64,000 nt of DNA from Peribacillus simplex NBRC 15720 = DSM 1321. Lineage in GTDB: Bacteria > Bacillota > Bacilli > Bacillales > DSM-1321. The DNA lies in the NCBI RefSeq assembly GCF_002243645.1, contig NZ_CP017704.1:62001-126000 (forward strand), read 5' to 3'. The notes below the pieces were generated by a model that was not told where the DNA came from, ran no database searches, and saw only the letters and a list, made by a program, of their open reading frames with translations. Below, piece by piece: positions 43,769 through 52,924 of the stretch. A program made the position numbers and the translations under genes. Position 1 is the first letter of the stretch, and every line of letters begins with the position of its first letter.

Positions 43769-45094
43769 CTAAATGAATATATCCAAAATTAAAACCAAAC
43801 CGAATGCCACGAAGGATAGTAAGGTTTCCATGACTGTCCATGTTTTGAATGTTTCTTTAACGGTTAATCCCATATATTCCTTTACTAACCAGAAACCGGC
43901 ATCATTAACATGGGAAAACATAAGTGACCCTGCGCCCGTGGCAATAACGAGCAATTCTAGATTAACACCCGTCATATTGGCAACGACCGGTGAAACAATA
44001 CCTGCTGCTGTGGTCAAAGCGACGGTTGCAGAACCTGTGGCAATCCGAATCAATCCTGCAACAAGGAATGCAAGAACGATTGGTGATAAAGAAATTTCTT
44101 CAGACATTGAAGCAATTGCAGTGCCAACGCCACTATCAATTAAAATTTGCTTGAATCCTCCGCCAGCACCGATAATAAGGATTATGGAAGCTAATGGCAA
44201 TAAGCATTCTTCCGTCAACTTTTTAATTAGTGATTTATCCATTCCCTGTCTGTAGCCCAAGAAATAGTAAGCTGCAAAACAGGAGATTAATAGAGCGATC
44301 ACTGGACTTCCGATAAATAATAAGAATTTTTCAATGGAACCCGGTATCGGCAGATAAGGCGCCACAACAGTTAAAACCATCAACAATACAGGCAAAAGGA
44401 TGATGAAGAACGAAACTCCAGTGCCTGGTAAGCCACTTGATTTTGTTTCCACCCGGATCAATTCCGGTTCTCCAACAGGAATAACCCGTTTATGAATCCA
44501 TTTTGCGAATAGTGGTCCCGCAATTACAGCAGTCGGGAATGCGATGATCAATGAGTACAGAAGTACGTGTCCCATATTAGCATTATAGATTCCTATAGCT
44601 GTCATGGCTCCCGGATGCGGAGGTACCAGCCCATGTACGATCGATAAACCAGCAAGTACTGGAATACCAATTAACAAGATATTCACTTTGGTTGATTTCC
44701 GAATGGAAATGACCAAAGGCAGCAATATTACTAGACCAACCTCGAAAAATACCGGAATGCCGATGATGAAACCAGATAAAAGCATGGCCCATGGCAGGTT
44801 TTTCACGCCGAATTTATTAATGAAAAAGTCAGCAACCTGCATACCAGCTCCAGAGTCGGACATCATCTTTCCTAAGATGGTCCCTAAGGCCAATATTCCA
44901 ATAAGGTGACCAAGGACCGCTCCGACACCCGTTTCATAAGCTCCAACAATCTTGTCCATTGGCAGTCCAGAAAAAACCGCTAAAAATAAACTGGCTACAG
45001 TCAAGCTAATGAATGCATGCCATTTCCACCATGATACCCCCAAAATAACAATTACGATTGCTATCAGCGTGATTCCTAATAAATATAGATCCAT
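43769..45094 (-). CDS. GntP family gluconate-type permease
   Basis: A 441-residue membrane carrier of the GntP family. It has GAVLGHLIGILALGTILGKMMSDSGAG, GFIIGIPVFFEVGLVILLPLV, HGLVPPHPGAM and a C-terminal GAGSLMFSHVNDAGFWLVKEY, all classic GntP/GntT/DsdX positions. These are proton symporters for gluconate and related acids. As the last gene of the dgaE/dgaF operon it is the likely importer of D-glucosaminate, N-acetylglucosaminate or a similar acid. That replaces the PTS used in the Salmonella dga system. Confidence 0.93.
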   Translation of the reverse strand: MDLYLLGITLIAIVIVILGVSWWKWHAFISLTVASLFLAVFSGLPMDKIVGAYETGVGAVLGHLIGILALGTILGKMMSDSGAGMQVADFFINKFGVKNLPWAMLLSGFIIGIPVFFEVGLVILLPLVISIRKSTKVNILLIGIPVLAGLSIVHGLVPPHPGAMTAIGIYNANMGHVLLYSLIIAFPTAVIAGPLFAKWIHKRVIPVGEPELIRVETKSSGLPGTGVSFFIILLPVLLMVLTVVAPYLPIPGSIEKFLLFIGSPVIALLISCFAAYYFLGYRQGMDKSLIKKLTEECLLPLASIILIIGAGGGFKQILIDSGVGTAIASMSEEISLSPIVLAFLVAGLIRIATGSATVALTTAAGIVSPVVANMTGVNLELLVIATGAGSLMFSHVNDAGFWLVKEYMGLTVKETFKTWTVMETLLSFVAFGLVLILDIFI

Positions 45095-45150
45095 ATGTTC
45101 TCCCCACCCCTAAGAAATCGCTTACATTCAAACCAATACAATAAATGGGA

Positions 45151-45873
45151 TTATTGTACCGGCTCGTTATATGTCACAATGTAGTTCTGTTTAGCCGTAT
45201 TGTAATACCCTTCACTGTATTCCATAACATTTCCGTCCCCATCACTGGAAATCCGAATTCTTTTTAGTACTGGACTATTGTTTTCGATTTTCAGTGTTTC
45301 GCAAATGTGATCCGGAGCGATAGCAACGGCAAACTCATCTCTGAATGTTTCAAGTTTAAGGTTTTGATCTTCCAAAAAGCGGTACAAAGAATTGATTTGG
45401 ACCTCTTTTATCTCTTCTTGGTTTATATCAAGTGAAACATAATGTGTAAAGTAAATATAAGGTTCATTGTCCAATAAATATATCCGTTCAATACTTATGC
45501 AATGGTCACCAAATAAAGGTTGCAGCTTAGAGTCTGAAGAAAGGTCAACATGACTTATGTTTAACACCTTTTTTAAAATGGAGTGCCCTTCCTCCACCAA
45601 CAGCTCTGTGAAACGCTTTCCTTTGGAAAGTTTGACAATCGAACCATTAGCTATGACTCTAGTGCCTTTGCCGCTTTTCTTTTCAACATACCCCTCTTGC
45701 ACGAGTTCTTTGATTGCATTACGGACAGTGACCTTACTTACGTTAAATTCTTCTTCCAAAAGAGGCTCAGAGGGAATGTTTGTGTCGATGGCATAAACCC
45801 CATGTAAAATACGATCCTTCAATATTTCTTTTATCTGTAAATACATCGGTCCATTTTTTCTGTTCACATTCAT
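45151..45873 (-). CDS. GntR/HutC family transcriptional regulator
   Basis: A 240-residue regulator. The winged helix reads PSEPLLEEEFNVSKVTVRNAIKELVQEGYVEKKSGKGT. The C-terminal UTRA effector domain runs from about residue 90 (LNISHVDLSSDSKLQPLFG) to the end, with YSEGYYNTAKQNYIV. UTRA domains bind sugar acids or amino sugar phosphates. Placed between kdgK and the GntP gene, it probably controls this operon from the promoter near 49880. The start is read from the ATG after AGGAGAT. Confidence 0.9.
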   Translation of the reverse strand: MNVNRKNGPMYLQIKEILKDRILHGVYAIDTNIPSEPLLEEEFNVSKVTVRNAIKELVQEGYVEKKSGKGTRVIANGSIVKLSKGKRFTELLVEEGHSILKKVLNISHVDLSSDSKLQPLFGDHCISIERIYLLDNEPYIYFTHYVSLDINQEEIKEVQINSLYRFLEDQNLKLETFRDEFAVAIAPDHICETLKIENNSPVLKRIRISSDGDGNVMEYSEGYYNTAKQNYIVTYNEPVQ

Positions 45874-45890
45874 TCCTAATCTCCTGCCTT

Positions 45891-46904
45891 TTATCTCTTA
45901 ATATCTTCCATTTTACCTTCCATTGCCGAGAGTATCTCCTTTTCGGTTGCCAAAGGAGTATCTCCAACGACAGTACATGCCAGCATTCCTGATACAGCCG
46001 CAAACCGAACTGTCTTTTCAGGGGAATATCCCCGCAATTCGCCATGTAAAATTCCGCTGGTGTAAGCATCGCCTGAACCTATTCTATCATATACGGAAAA
46101 TGATAGGATATCGGAAAAGTAAAATGTTTCTTCCTTGTACATATACCCCCTCAACGTATGGCTATTATCACTGTTAATTGAACGATGTGTCCCTGCTATT
46201 GATTGAATATTGAATTTCTTGGCCACTTCAGGGATCAACTCAATAAGCTGCTCTTCCCTTGTGGAGCCTTCTGACTCCATTCCTAAAATATATATGGCGT
46301 CTTTCTCATTCATCATGACGATATCAGCCAAAGAAAGCATTTCTTCATAATGAGGTTTTGCGTCAGCGTAACCTCCCTCCCATAAGGAGGGGCGGTAATT
46401 GCAATCGAAACAGACTGTACCGCCTTTTTCTTTGACTTTTCTAGCCAGGACCTTCATACTTTCCCGGACATTTTCCGCCATTGCAAGCGTGATCCCGCAA
46501 AAATGGATGATATCCGTATTATCCGAAATCATATCCAGATCATAATCGGATAAGGAGGCTGTATTAAAACTGCTTTCCAGTCGATTGGAATATGTGACAC
46601 GGCTCGCCCGCTGTCCAAAACCATTTTCCAAAAAGTACATCCCCATGTATTTGCCACCTCTAGAGATGAAGTTCCTTCCAATTCCTAATCGTTGCAAAGA
46701 TGAAATCGCAGAATCCCCAAGCGGGTTATCCGGTAACTTTGTCACAAGATACCCATCATGTCCAAGTTTTGTCATCGCAGAAGCAACGTTTACCCCCGTG
46801 CCTGAAAAGGAGTATTGCAGAGTGTTAGCCTGTGATAGCAATTCATACCCTGGTACCTGCAAACGCATCATTACTTCCCCGAATGCCACAATTCTTTTAG
46901 GCAT
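45891..46904 (-). CDS. kdgK: 2-keto-3-deoxygluconate kinase (PfkB family)
   Basis: A 337-residue PfkB sugar kinase: RIVAFGEVMMRL at the start, YSFSGTGVNVASAMTKLG, and the catalytic region YDRIGSGDAYTSGILHG with the Asp base. The family and operon support phosphorylation of 2-keto-3-deoxygluconate to KDPG, cleaved by the DgaF aldolase encoded just before it. The ATG at 46904 overlaps the dgaF stop by eight bases, indicating coupling; an in-frame TTG at 46913 is the alternative. No independent ribosome site is seen. Confidence 0.9.
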   Translation of the reverse strand: MPKRIVAFGEVMMRLQVPGYELLSQANTLQYSFSGTGVNVASAMTKLGHDGYLVTKLPDNPLGDSAISSLQRLGIGRNFISRGGKYMGMYFLENGFGQRASRVTYSNRLESSFNTASLSDYDLDMISDNTDIIHFCGITLAMAENVRESMKVLARKVKEKGGTVCFDCNYRPSLWEGGYADAKPHYEEMLSLADIVMMNEKDAIYILGMESEGSTREEQLIELIPEVAKKFNIQSIAGTHRSINSDNSHTLRGYMYKEETFYFSDILSFSVYDRIGSGDAYTSGILHGELRGYSPEKTVRFAAVSGMLACTVVGDTPLATEKEILSAMEGKMEDIKR

Positions 46905-47652
46905 ATTTTTCAACCAATTTTTTTGTTATGGCTAATAATTTCCGGACATCCTCCCCATTCGTTTTTCCAGTCTCTTCATCAATGATGGAAGAATAAACAT
47001 GGGGAATGACTTTAGGCACTTTTGCTTGTAATGCTATTTCTAGTATGTTCTCGAAATTATTTAAATCGATTCCACCTGTTGGTTCCAAAGCAAATCCCTC
47101 TTCACCACAAGCTTTTGCTACAGCACGATATTCATCTTCATGCTTCAGGCCTTTCATCGGGAAGTATTTCAATGCATTTCCTCCCATATCACGAACTAGT
47201 GCAATGGCAGCTTTGATAGGCACAATGGCAGTTTCACTTGCACCTGCACTTACTGGACCAGTGGAGATATTCACATAACCGACTTTACCAGTTGGAGAAA
47301 CAAGTGAATTTATCCAGCTATCCTTCTCACCTAAATTGGCCCTCGTAGCACCAACAGCCGGAAAAACCTGGTTAATATGACTGCCTGGATAGTATTTTGC
47401 TATTTCTGCTACAACTGCTGCCTGTCTATTATCGCCCGCGCCCAATCCTATTGAAACGGCCTCATCAATGGCATCCCCGTACTCTTTCATTGCTGTAACA
47501 CCAGCTTCCACTGTTGGATAATCCTTTGAAAGTACACCAACCAATACATGTCCTTCAGCTGCTTCAAAGACTTCCACTGCATTTTCTACACTATTTGCAA
47601 GTACATTTAAGGCTACACGATCATTCAATAACCGTTTGTTTATGTTTGTCAT
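46897..47652 (-). CDS. dgaF: KDPG aldolase, DgaF family
   Basis: A 251-residue aldolase of the DgaF family (2-dehydro-3-deoxy-phosphogluconate aldolase), distinct from the classical Eda family. It reads NDRVALNVLANSVENAVEVFEAAEG, VLSKDYPTVEAG, PVSAGASETAIVPIKAAIAL, ALKYFPMKGLKHEDE with a probable Schiff-base Lys, and PTGGIDLNNF. It would cleave KDPG to pyruvate and glyceraldehyde 3-phosphate. The ATG overlaps the dgaE stop (ATGA). Confidence 0.93.
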   Translation of the reverse strand: MTNINKRLLNDRVALNVLANSVENAVEVFEAAEGHVLVGVLSKDYPTVEAGVTAMKEYGDAIDEAVSIGLGAGDNRQAAVVAEIAKYYPGSHINQVFPAVGATRANLGEKDSWINSLVSPTGKVGYVNISTGPVSAGASETAIVPIKAAIALVRDMGGNALKYFPMKGLKHEDEYRAVAKACGEEGFALEPTGGIDLNNFENILEIALQAKVPKVIPHVYSSIIDEETGKTNGEDVRKLLAITKKLVEKYA

Positions 47653-48758
47653 CCTTGTTTTCCTCCTAATATGGTTCTTAATTGAGCTTCAATGACATTT
47701 ATATCATCACCTTGCAATGGACGCGGATCTATATCGAAAAAGCCTTGCCGTATCCCATAATCACGTGTATAAATGGCAATATCCCCATTTCTGAGCTGCT
47801 CGTTCACTTCTTTCGCCGTTGTTTCCGTTATCAAGGGATCAATGGAAATACGTGCTCTATATATGGCACGACCTGCTTCATCCTGAACTATCGTTACTTT
47901 TACGCCATCAATGGAGTCAAGTGATGTGAGAACTTGTAAACTAGCTTTTTCTTTTTCGCTATTATCCATCTTAACAAAATACTCATCCAATGCCTGAAGC
48001 AGCCCAAAGGTAGTTTCCTTACCGACCTTCATGCTCCTTCCGATACAGTGCAATTGAACCTTTAACCATTCGATATATTTCTTTCTGCCAGCAACGATAC
48101 CAGATGTGGGTCCTTCAATGGCTTTTGATCCACTATAAATCGCCAGGTCAGAAAATTGTATATATTTTTCCAAGTCCTCCTCCGCCGCTGCATCGACAAT
48201 CAGAGGGATATTATTCGTTTTGGCCACTTCCCATGCTTCCTCGACCGATATCATATTTTTCTGAACAGCATGATGCGATTTTACATATAAAATGGCAGAA
48301 GTATTTTCATTTATGGCATCCGCAATATGTTCCGCCTTCCCTTCGTTTGCATACCCAACTTCAACCAATTTTCCGCCACCAAGGTAAATCATGGTTTCAA
48401 CCGGTGCACCGTACTGAACGTTATGGCCTTTCAACATGATGATTTCATTCTTTTGAATGAGATCTTGATGAAGCCTTTCGCTTTTCCTTCTGTTTCCTTC
48501 AGTAACGATCGCCGCTACTGAAAGCGCAATTCCACTTGATGCTGAGTTTACGACGACCGCTGCTTCAGAATGAAGCAAATTCGCTATATGCTGTCCTGCC
48601 TTATCGGCTAAATCAGAAATTTCCACATAATTTTGCCCACCTTTTTTCATCGCGTCCATCACTGTGTCAGTAGGTGCAGAAACCCCTAATATGCTCATTC
48701 TTCCACTTGCATTGATGACTCTTTTCAAACCGTATTTAGCATTCAATGAATTCTCCAT
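47649..48758 (-). CDS. dgaE: DgaE family PLP-dependent ammonia lyase
   Basis: A 369-residue SelA-like PLP enzyme of the DgaE family, whose Salmonella member removes ammonia from D-glucosaminate 6-phosphate. RVINASGRMSILGVSAP, NSASSGIALSVAAIVT and IYSGSKAIEGPTSGIVAG (with the PLP Lys) are visible. With a permease and a KDG kinase in the operon but no PTS, the substrate here may be the non-phosphorylated D-glucosaminate (or another 2-amino aldonate), giving KDG directly. Its ATG overlaps the amidohydrolase stop by 23 bases. Confidence 0.92.
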   Translation of the reverse strand: MENSLNAKYGLKRVINASGRMSILGVSAPTDTVMDAMKKGGQNYVEISDLADKAGQHIANLLHSEAAVVVNSASSGIALSVAAIVTEGNRRKSERLHQDLIQKNEIIMLKGHNVQYGAPVETMIYLGGGKLVEVGYANEGKAEHIADAINENTSAILYVKSHHAVQKNMISVEEAWEVAKTNNIPLIVDAAAEEDLEKYIQFSDLAIYSGSKAIEGPTSGIVAGRKKYIEWLKVQLHCIGRSMKVGKETTFGLLQALDEYFVKMDNSEKEKASLQVLTSLDSIDGVKVTIVQDEAGRAIYRARISIDPLITETTAKEVNEQLRNGDIAIYTRDYGIRQGFFDIDPRPLQGDDINVIEAQLRTILGGKQG

Positions 48759-49839
48759 TTATAACCACTCCTTTAACAACAACTCTTTTTTCTGCCATCC
48801 TTTTTTCGCCATCGGAATCCAATAAAAGGGTCTGCTCATTCTCAATCGAGAATAAGGTTAAGTTCGCAATATCCCCAGCTGAAATCCTGCCTAGCTCTGG
48901 TTTATGCAACCAAGCTGCTGCATTGACCGTAACGGCATCTATTACTTCTTTTAATGGATAACCGAGGTACAAAAATTTTGTAAGCACATTTGCCATATTA
49001 AAAACTGGCCCATTCTCTCTGTTTTTACGATATATATCCGTACTGATCGTATTGAAGCGGATTCCCCTCTTTTTCGCTATTTCTGCAGTTTTAAAAGAAA
49101 AGCTTGCCGTTCCATGACCTACATCCAAATGAACACCACGTTCAATCGCCTTACATAACTCAGGCAGTGGCTCTTCTCTTTCATCAAATAAATTATTCGC
49201 TTTACCATTTAAGAAATGTGTAATAATGTCCTTTTCCTCAAGTAAATCAAGGACTTCCTTAATATCAGGCGGCCCTGAACCGATATGAACCATTAATGGT
49301 AAACCAGTTTCAGCCGAGAACTTCCTAGCGATTTTTAATGGCTCGACACCATTTGGACCAACCACACTTTTACTTATTCTCGCTTTAAGTCCAACGACAA
49401 AATCCCCGTACTTGGAAATTGCCTTCCTTAATTCCCCTTCGTCCAGCCATGAAATATCCGATAACTCATCAATCCTTTTCAATCCAATCCGCGAAATATT
49501 CAGAAAGGCGAAAACATTCGTTTTGGAATTTTCACAACTGCTAACCAGATCAGATATCCTATCTGCACCCGTGCTTCCCGCATCAATGACCGTCGTTACA
49601 CCAGTTTTATATCCAATCTCATCAACCTCATCACCATAAGGATCGAATTCCGGGAAAGCATGTACATGCATATCAATCCATCCGCTCGAAACAAAAACTT
49701 TTTGATCATAATCTATTATCTTATCTCCTATTGCAGTTCCGGGAAGTGCGATTTCTTTAATCATCCCATTTTCCAGTATGATATCCGCTGCAGTTCCCTC
49801 TAACATCTTTACATTCTTCAGAACTAACGTATCTGTCAT
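48736..49839 (-). CDS. Amidohydrolase/deacetylase family metallohydrolase
   Basis: A 367-residue amidohydrolase of the group that includes Enterococcus EF0837. HxH is His58/His60 (IDMHVHAF), the bridging carboxylated Lys is probably in VVGLKARIS, later ligands are in LMVHIGSG and DVGHGTASFSF, and the catalytic Asp is in STDIYRKN. Relatives are annotated as deacetylases, and their physiological substrates are mostly unsettled. As the first gene of the dgaE operon it would sensibly deacetylate an N-acetyl amino sugar acid before the lyase step. The ATG at 49839 is preferred over 49848 by ribosome-site spacing. Confidence 0.9.
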   Translation of the reverse strand: MTDTLVLKNVKMLEGTAADIILENGMIKEIALPGTAIGDKIIDYDQKVFVSSGWIDMHVHAFPEFDPYGDEVDEIGYKTGVTTVIDAGSTGADRISDLVSSCENSKTNVFAFLNISRIGLKRIDELSDISWLDEGELRKAISKYGDFVVGLKARISKSVVGPNGVEPLKIARKFSAETGLPLMVHIGSGPPDIKEVLDLLEEKDIITHFLNGKANNLFDEREEPLPELCKAIERGVHLDVGHGTASFSFKTAEIAKKRGIRFNTISTDIYRKNRENGPVFNMANVLTKFLYLGYPLKEVIDAVTVNAAAWLHKPELGRISAGDIANLTLFSIENEQTLLLDSDGEKRMAEKRVVVKGVVINGEFIEC

Positions 49840-49882
49840 TTCCCTCATCCTTTTCGGTACATCCTATCGATTGCAAGTACTT

Positions 49883-49896
49883 TGTATACGGTTACA
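49883..49896 (-). promoter_or_regulatory. cre box at the amino-sugar-acid operon
   Basis: On the minus strand TGTAACCGTATACA matches TGNAANCGNWNNCW fully, 44 bases before the first ATG. CcpA repression by preferred sugars is predicted. The rest of 49897-50099 holds the promoter region and no gene. Confidence 0.65.
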
Positions 49897-50099
49897 CTGA
49901 ATTGTGTGAGAATTCATTTCATTTCTCTTTACAAAAATAGATTATCATATTTTGTCGAACTAATCAATATAACGTTATAATGTTTGATTAAATTTACAGA
50001 ATTTTTAATAGATCATCGCTTATTTTTCTATGTGCTCATTAGTTTCTTCCATATAGCGTGATCTCATTTAGGTTTTTAAAATTTTACTCGGCTATTCTT

Positions 50100-50152
50100 A
50101 AAATAAAAGGCGGGAAGAAAAACAATGTGTTTTTCTTCCCGCCTTTTATTTT
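50100..50152. terminator. Strong bidirectional terminator
   Basis: A 24-bp perfect stem beginning AAAATAAAAGGCGGG, with a 5-base loop and T7 on the plus side. It separates the amino-sugar-acid operon from the small genes to its right. Confidence 0.9.
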
Positions 50153-50280
50153 TTTACGAATTGTTACAAATAACCAATGCTGTAAGTTCCTACTCTAATT
50201 ATCCAGAAATAATGCTTTTAAAAACAAATTCGAAGAGATTTTAAGGGTTTGAACAGTTTGAACAATTTGAAAGTTTCTTC

Positions 50281-50345
50281 TGGGCACTCGCTTTCCGCCT
50301 GCGGGGTCTCCCCTAGACACACTTTTCCCGCAGGAGTCTCGCACA
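50281..50345. repeat. GC-rich dispersed Bacillus-type repeat
   Basis: A GC-rich block in AT-rich DNA contains GCACTCGCTTTCCGC, the inverted pair CCTGCGGG (50298-50305) / CCCGCAGG (50327-50334) and GAGTCTCGC. I recall similar blocks as common intergenic repeats in Bacillaceae; copies elsewhere cannot be checked here. Just before it are short repeats of GTTTGAACA. Confidence 0.5.
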
Positions 50346-50405
50346 CCCGCTCCAATCAACTTTGTTTCAAAATTTAAATAGAACCCCTTTTGTCTACAAA
50401 CTGAT

Positions 50406-50603
50406 TTATATCCTTTTTTTCTTTTTATTCAACCATATGATTAATCCAATTATTGCTATAAATAAAATTAATATGTCTATGTTGTACATAGAAAATAAAT
50501 TTCGATCAGCTATTATTACTGAGGACATCCTGATTATAAAACCTAGACATATAGAAATAAGTACAATAATTACTGTTTTAAAACTTTTTTCCTCAGTTTC
50601 CAT
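50406..50603 (-). CDS. Small two-segment membrane protein
   Basis: A 65-residue protein starting METEEKSFK, with two hydrophobic segments (TVIIVLISICLGFIIRM and IDILILFIAIIGLIIWL) and a Lys-rich end KKKKRI. The ATG at 50603 is supported by GGGAGGTC nine bases upstream; 19 further codons are open without a ribosome site. It is divergent, by only 77 bases, from a gene for a small secreted protein. No family is recognised. Size, membrane position and partner would fit an immunity or accessory role, which is speculation. Confidence 0.65.
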   Translation of the reverse strand: METEEKSFKTVIIVLISICLGFIIRMSSVIIADRNLFSMYNIDILILFIAIIGLIIWLNKKKKRI

Positions 50604-50680
50604 ATTTATCTTGACCTCCCGTATATAGTTATATAGTATGAGATTATACCAAATATTCAAAAAAAATATAAGGTAGTGTT

Positions 50681-51118
50681 ATGAAAATGAATAAAAAGTC
50701 CTTATTTTCAATACTAATAATAAGTTTATTAGTAGTCTCACATGTCCCCAATACATTGGCAAAAGAGAAAAATGAAACAATACCTTCATCAACAACAGTC
50801 AACCCTATTGTGGAAGTCAATTTAATAAGTGATGATTATATACAAATACAACCAACAGCAAGCATCATTGAAATGAGCAAACCTATTGCTCATCAAGCTA
50901 AACTAACAAATACCCAATTAGGAAAGATGGTAAAGGCTCATCAAAAGGGAACAACATGGTTAAGCATCGTAAGTACTCTTGTGTTTGCAGGTGGCCCAAC
51001 CGCACCAGCAGGAGTAGCTACTGCACTGGCATCAGCACTCGCTGGCAGTATTCCGGAAAGCACGCTTATCATGTATCAGTCTTTGCTAGCGGTAAAAAAC
51101 CAAGTTTATCTAAAATAA
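50681..51118 (+). CDS. Small secreted protein with hydrophobic C-terminal region
   Basis: A 145-residue protein of unrecognised family. The signal peptide covers residues 1-27 (hydrophobic core then NTLA, cleavage before KEKNE). The mature part has a polar stretch and then a Gly/Ala-rich hydrophobic region, about residues 93-125 (VFAGGPTAPAG, ATALASALAGS), like peptide toxins or bacteriocins. An AAGG-type ribosome site precedes the ATG. It stands opposite a small membrane protein gene in a shared promoter region. A role in signalling or as an antimicrobial peptide is possible but unproven. Confidence 0.65.
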   Translation: MKMNKKSLFSILIISLLVVSHVPNTLAKEKNETIPSSTTVNPIVEVNLISDDYIQIQPTASIIEMSKPIAHQAKLTNTQLGKMVKAHQKGTTWLSIVSTLVFAGGPTAPAGVATALASALAGSIPESTLIMYQSLLAVKNQVYLK

Positions 51119-51225
51119 CGTATATATATTACACTAAGTCAAATCTTTCATTTAGAAGCCCTCGTTAATTAATCTAACCCGCTCCTAGTATTACAGAGGA
51201 AATGGTGCTTTCCATAATAATAAAA

Positions 51226-51257
51226 ACCAAGAATGCTTATTTAAAAGCATTCTTGGT
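51226..51257. terminator. Bidirectional terminator
   Basis: A 13-bp stem ACCAAGAATGCTT / its complement with a 6-base loop. The minus side has a TTTTTA tail serving the acyl-CoA synthetase gene. Confidence 0.8.
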
Positions 51258-51334
51258 CTTGTTATTTGCCGCACTTTGATTTACCTTTTTATGACAACCC
51301 CGTAATATATGTCCCGTTCCTATAATGAAAGATT

Positions 51335-52924
51335 TTAATTTACCTTTTTCGATCCTTTCCAATGGATTTCCCTCAAACGGTATTTTTGTAGCTTACCTGT
51401 TGCCGTTTTCGGTAAAGAATCTACGAATTCAACTTTTGTCGGTGCTTTAAAGTGGGCCATTTTTGAGCGGCAAAAGGTGATGATCTCATTTTCTGTCACT
51501 TCCGCTTTGGGGTGCAGCACAATGATTGCCTTAGGCGTTTCTCCCCATTTATCGTCTGGGATGGCAATGACCGCCGCCTCCAAAACATCTGGATGTTTAT
51601 ACAATATCCCTTCCACCTCTGTTGAAGAAATATTTTCTCCCCCGGAAATGATTAAATCCTTAGCCCTGTCCTGTATTTCTATATAACCATCAGGATAGGT
51701 CACTGCCAGATCCCCAGTATGAAACCAGCCATCCCTAATTGCTTCGGCCGTCTTTTCCGGATCCTTATAATATCCTTCCATAACAACATTGCCGCGAGTA
51801 ATGATTTCTCCCAGTTCCTTTCCATCCCAAGCGACTGCTTTCCCATCTTGATTGACTACCATCGTTTCCCCATTGAAAACCAATTCAATACCTTGTCTTG
51901 CCTTTATTATTGCTTGTTCGTCCGCCGATTTAGCTTCAAACTCATCCTTCCACTCGTTATATAGGATGAAAGGGGAAGTTTCTGTTAATCCATATACGTG
52001 AATCATATTCAAACCAAGGATTTCTTGGGCCTTTTGTATAAGCGCTGCTGCTGGAGGAGCACCTGCTGTTGCCATCCTTGGACGCACTTTGATATTTGTT
52101 TCTTTTGCTTTAGGATCATTCACTAGCATATTTACTACAGTAGGTGCTCCACATAACAAGGTAATATTATGTTCGGCAAATAATTTGAGGATAAGAGGGG
52201 GATCAACTTTCCTTAAACATACATGTGTCCCGCCAGTAGCCGTTACCGACCATACACCTCCCCAGCCATTAGCGTGAAACATTGGCAGGGTATGCAAGTA
52301 TACATCGTCATGATTCACTCCAAGGTGATAAATGAAATTAGCGGCGTTCATGTAATTCCCGCGATGGGTTAACATTACCCCTTTTGGTTTTGAAGTCGTT
52401 CCACTCGTATAATTTATAGTCAAAAGTTGATTTTCATCGATTGTAACCTCTGGCATACCTTCATCAATTGCATGCAAAATGAAATTCTCATAGTCTATTC
52501 CAGGTAAAATGGTTTCATGTCCTTCAACAGGCACGATAATGATTTTTTCCAATGAAAGTCTAGTAATGATCTTTTCGATCGGAGCGGTGAATTCTTCATC
52601 GACTATCAACATTTTTGAATCGCTATGCTTGATGATATATTCCAAATCCTCTGCAGCAAGCCTATAATTCAAAGGAACCATTACCGCTCCCATTTGACAA
52701 ATGCCATAAAAACATTCCAACATATAATGCGTATTAGGCAACATCACTGCAATATGGTCGCCTTTTTCAATTCCCGAAGAATACAGTGCTTTGGAAAGTT
52801 GATCGGCCCGCTGTCCGAATTCCTTGTATGTAAACTCTTTCTCTTCATCGATGACTGCCACTTTATGAGGATAATATTTTACGGCCCTGCGCTTCCAATC
52901 CATTGGGGTTAATGGGGAAAACAT
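51335..52924 (-). CDS. Acyl-CoA synthetase (AMP-binding, medium/long-chain type)
   Basis: A 529-residue adenylate-forming ligase. P-loop TSGTTSKPKG, the A4/A5 region HVYGLTETSP, the GWFHTGDLA core motif and SGGENISSTEVE are in order, and the A10 Lys is in PKTATGKLQKYRLR. The MDWKRRAVKYYPHK start resembles AlkK-type fatty acyl-CoA synthetases. It activates a carboxylic acid, probably a medium-chain fatty or aromatic acid, to its CoA thioester. The ATG at 52924 has AAGGAG nine bases upstream. It is monocistronic. Confidence 0.92.
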   Translation of the reverse strand: MFSPLTPMDWKRRAVKYYPHKVAVIDEEKEFTYKEFGQRADQLSKALYSSGIEKGDHIAVMLPNTHYMLECFYGICQMGAVMVPLNYRLAAEDLEYIIKHSDSKMLIVDEEFTAPIEKIITRLSLEKIIIVPVEGHETILPGIDYENFILHAIDEGMPEVTIDENQLLTINYTSGTTSKPKGVMLTHRGNYMNAANFIYHLGVNHDDVYLHTLPMFHANGWGGVWSVTATGGTHVCLRKVDPPLILKLFAEHNITLLCGAPTVVNMLVNDPKAKETNIKVRPRMATAGAPPAAALIQKAQEILGLNMIHVYGLTETSPFILYNEWKDEFEAKSADEQAIIKARQGIELVFNGETMVVNQDGKAVAWDGKELGEIITRGNVVMEGYYKDPEKTAEAIRDGWFHTGDLAVTYPDGYIEIQDRAKDLIISGGENISSTEVEGILYKHPDVLEAAVIAIPDDKWGETPKAIIVLHPKAEVTENEIITFCRSKMAHFKAPTKVEFVDSLPKTATGKLQKYRLREIHWKGSKKVN

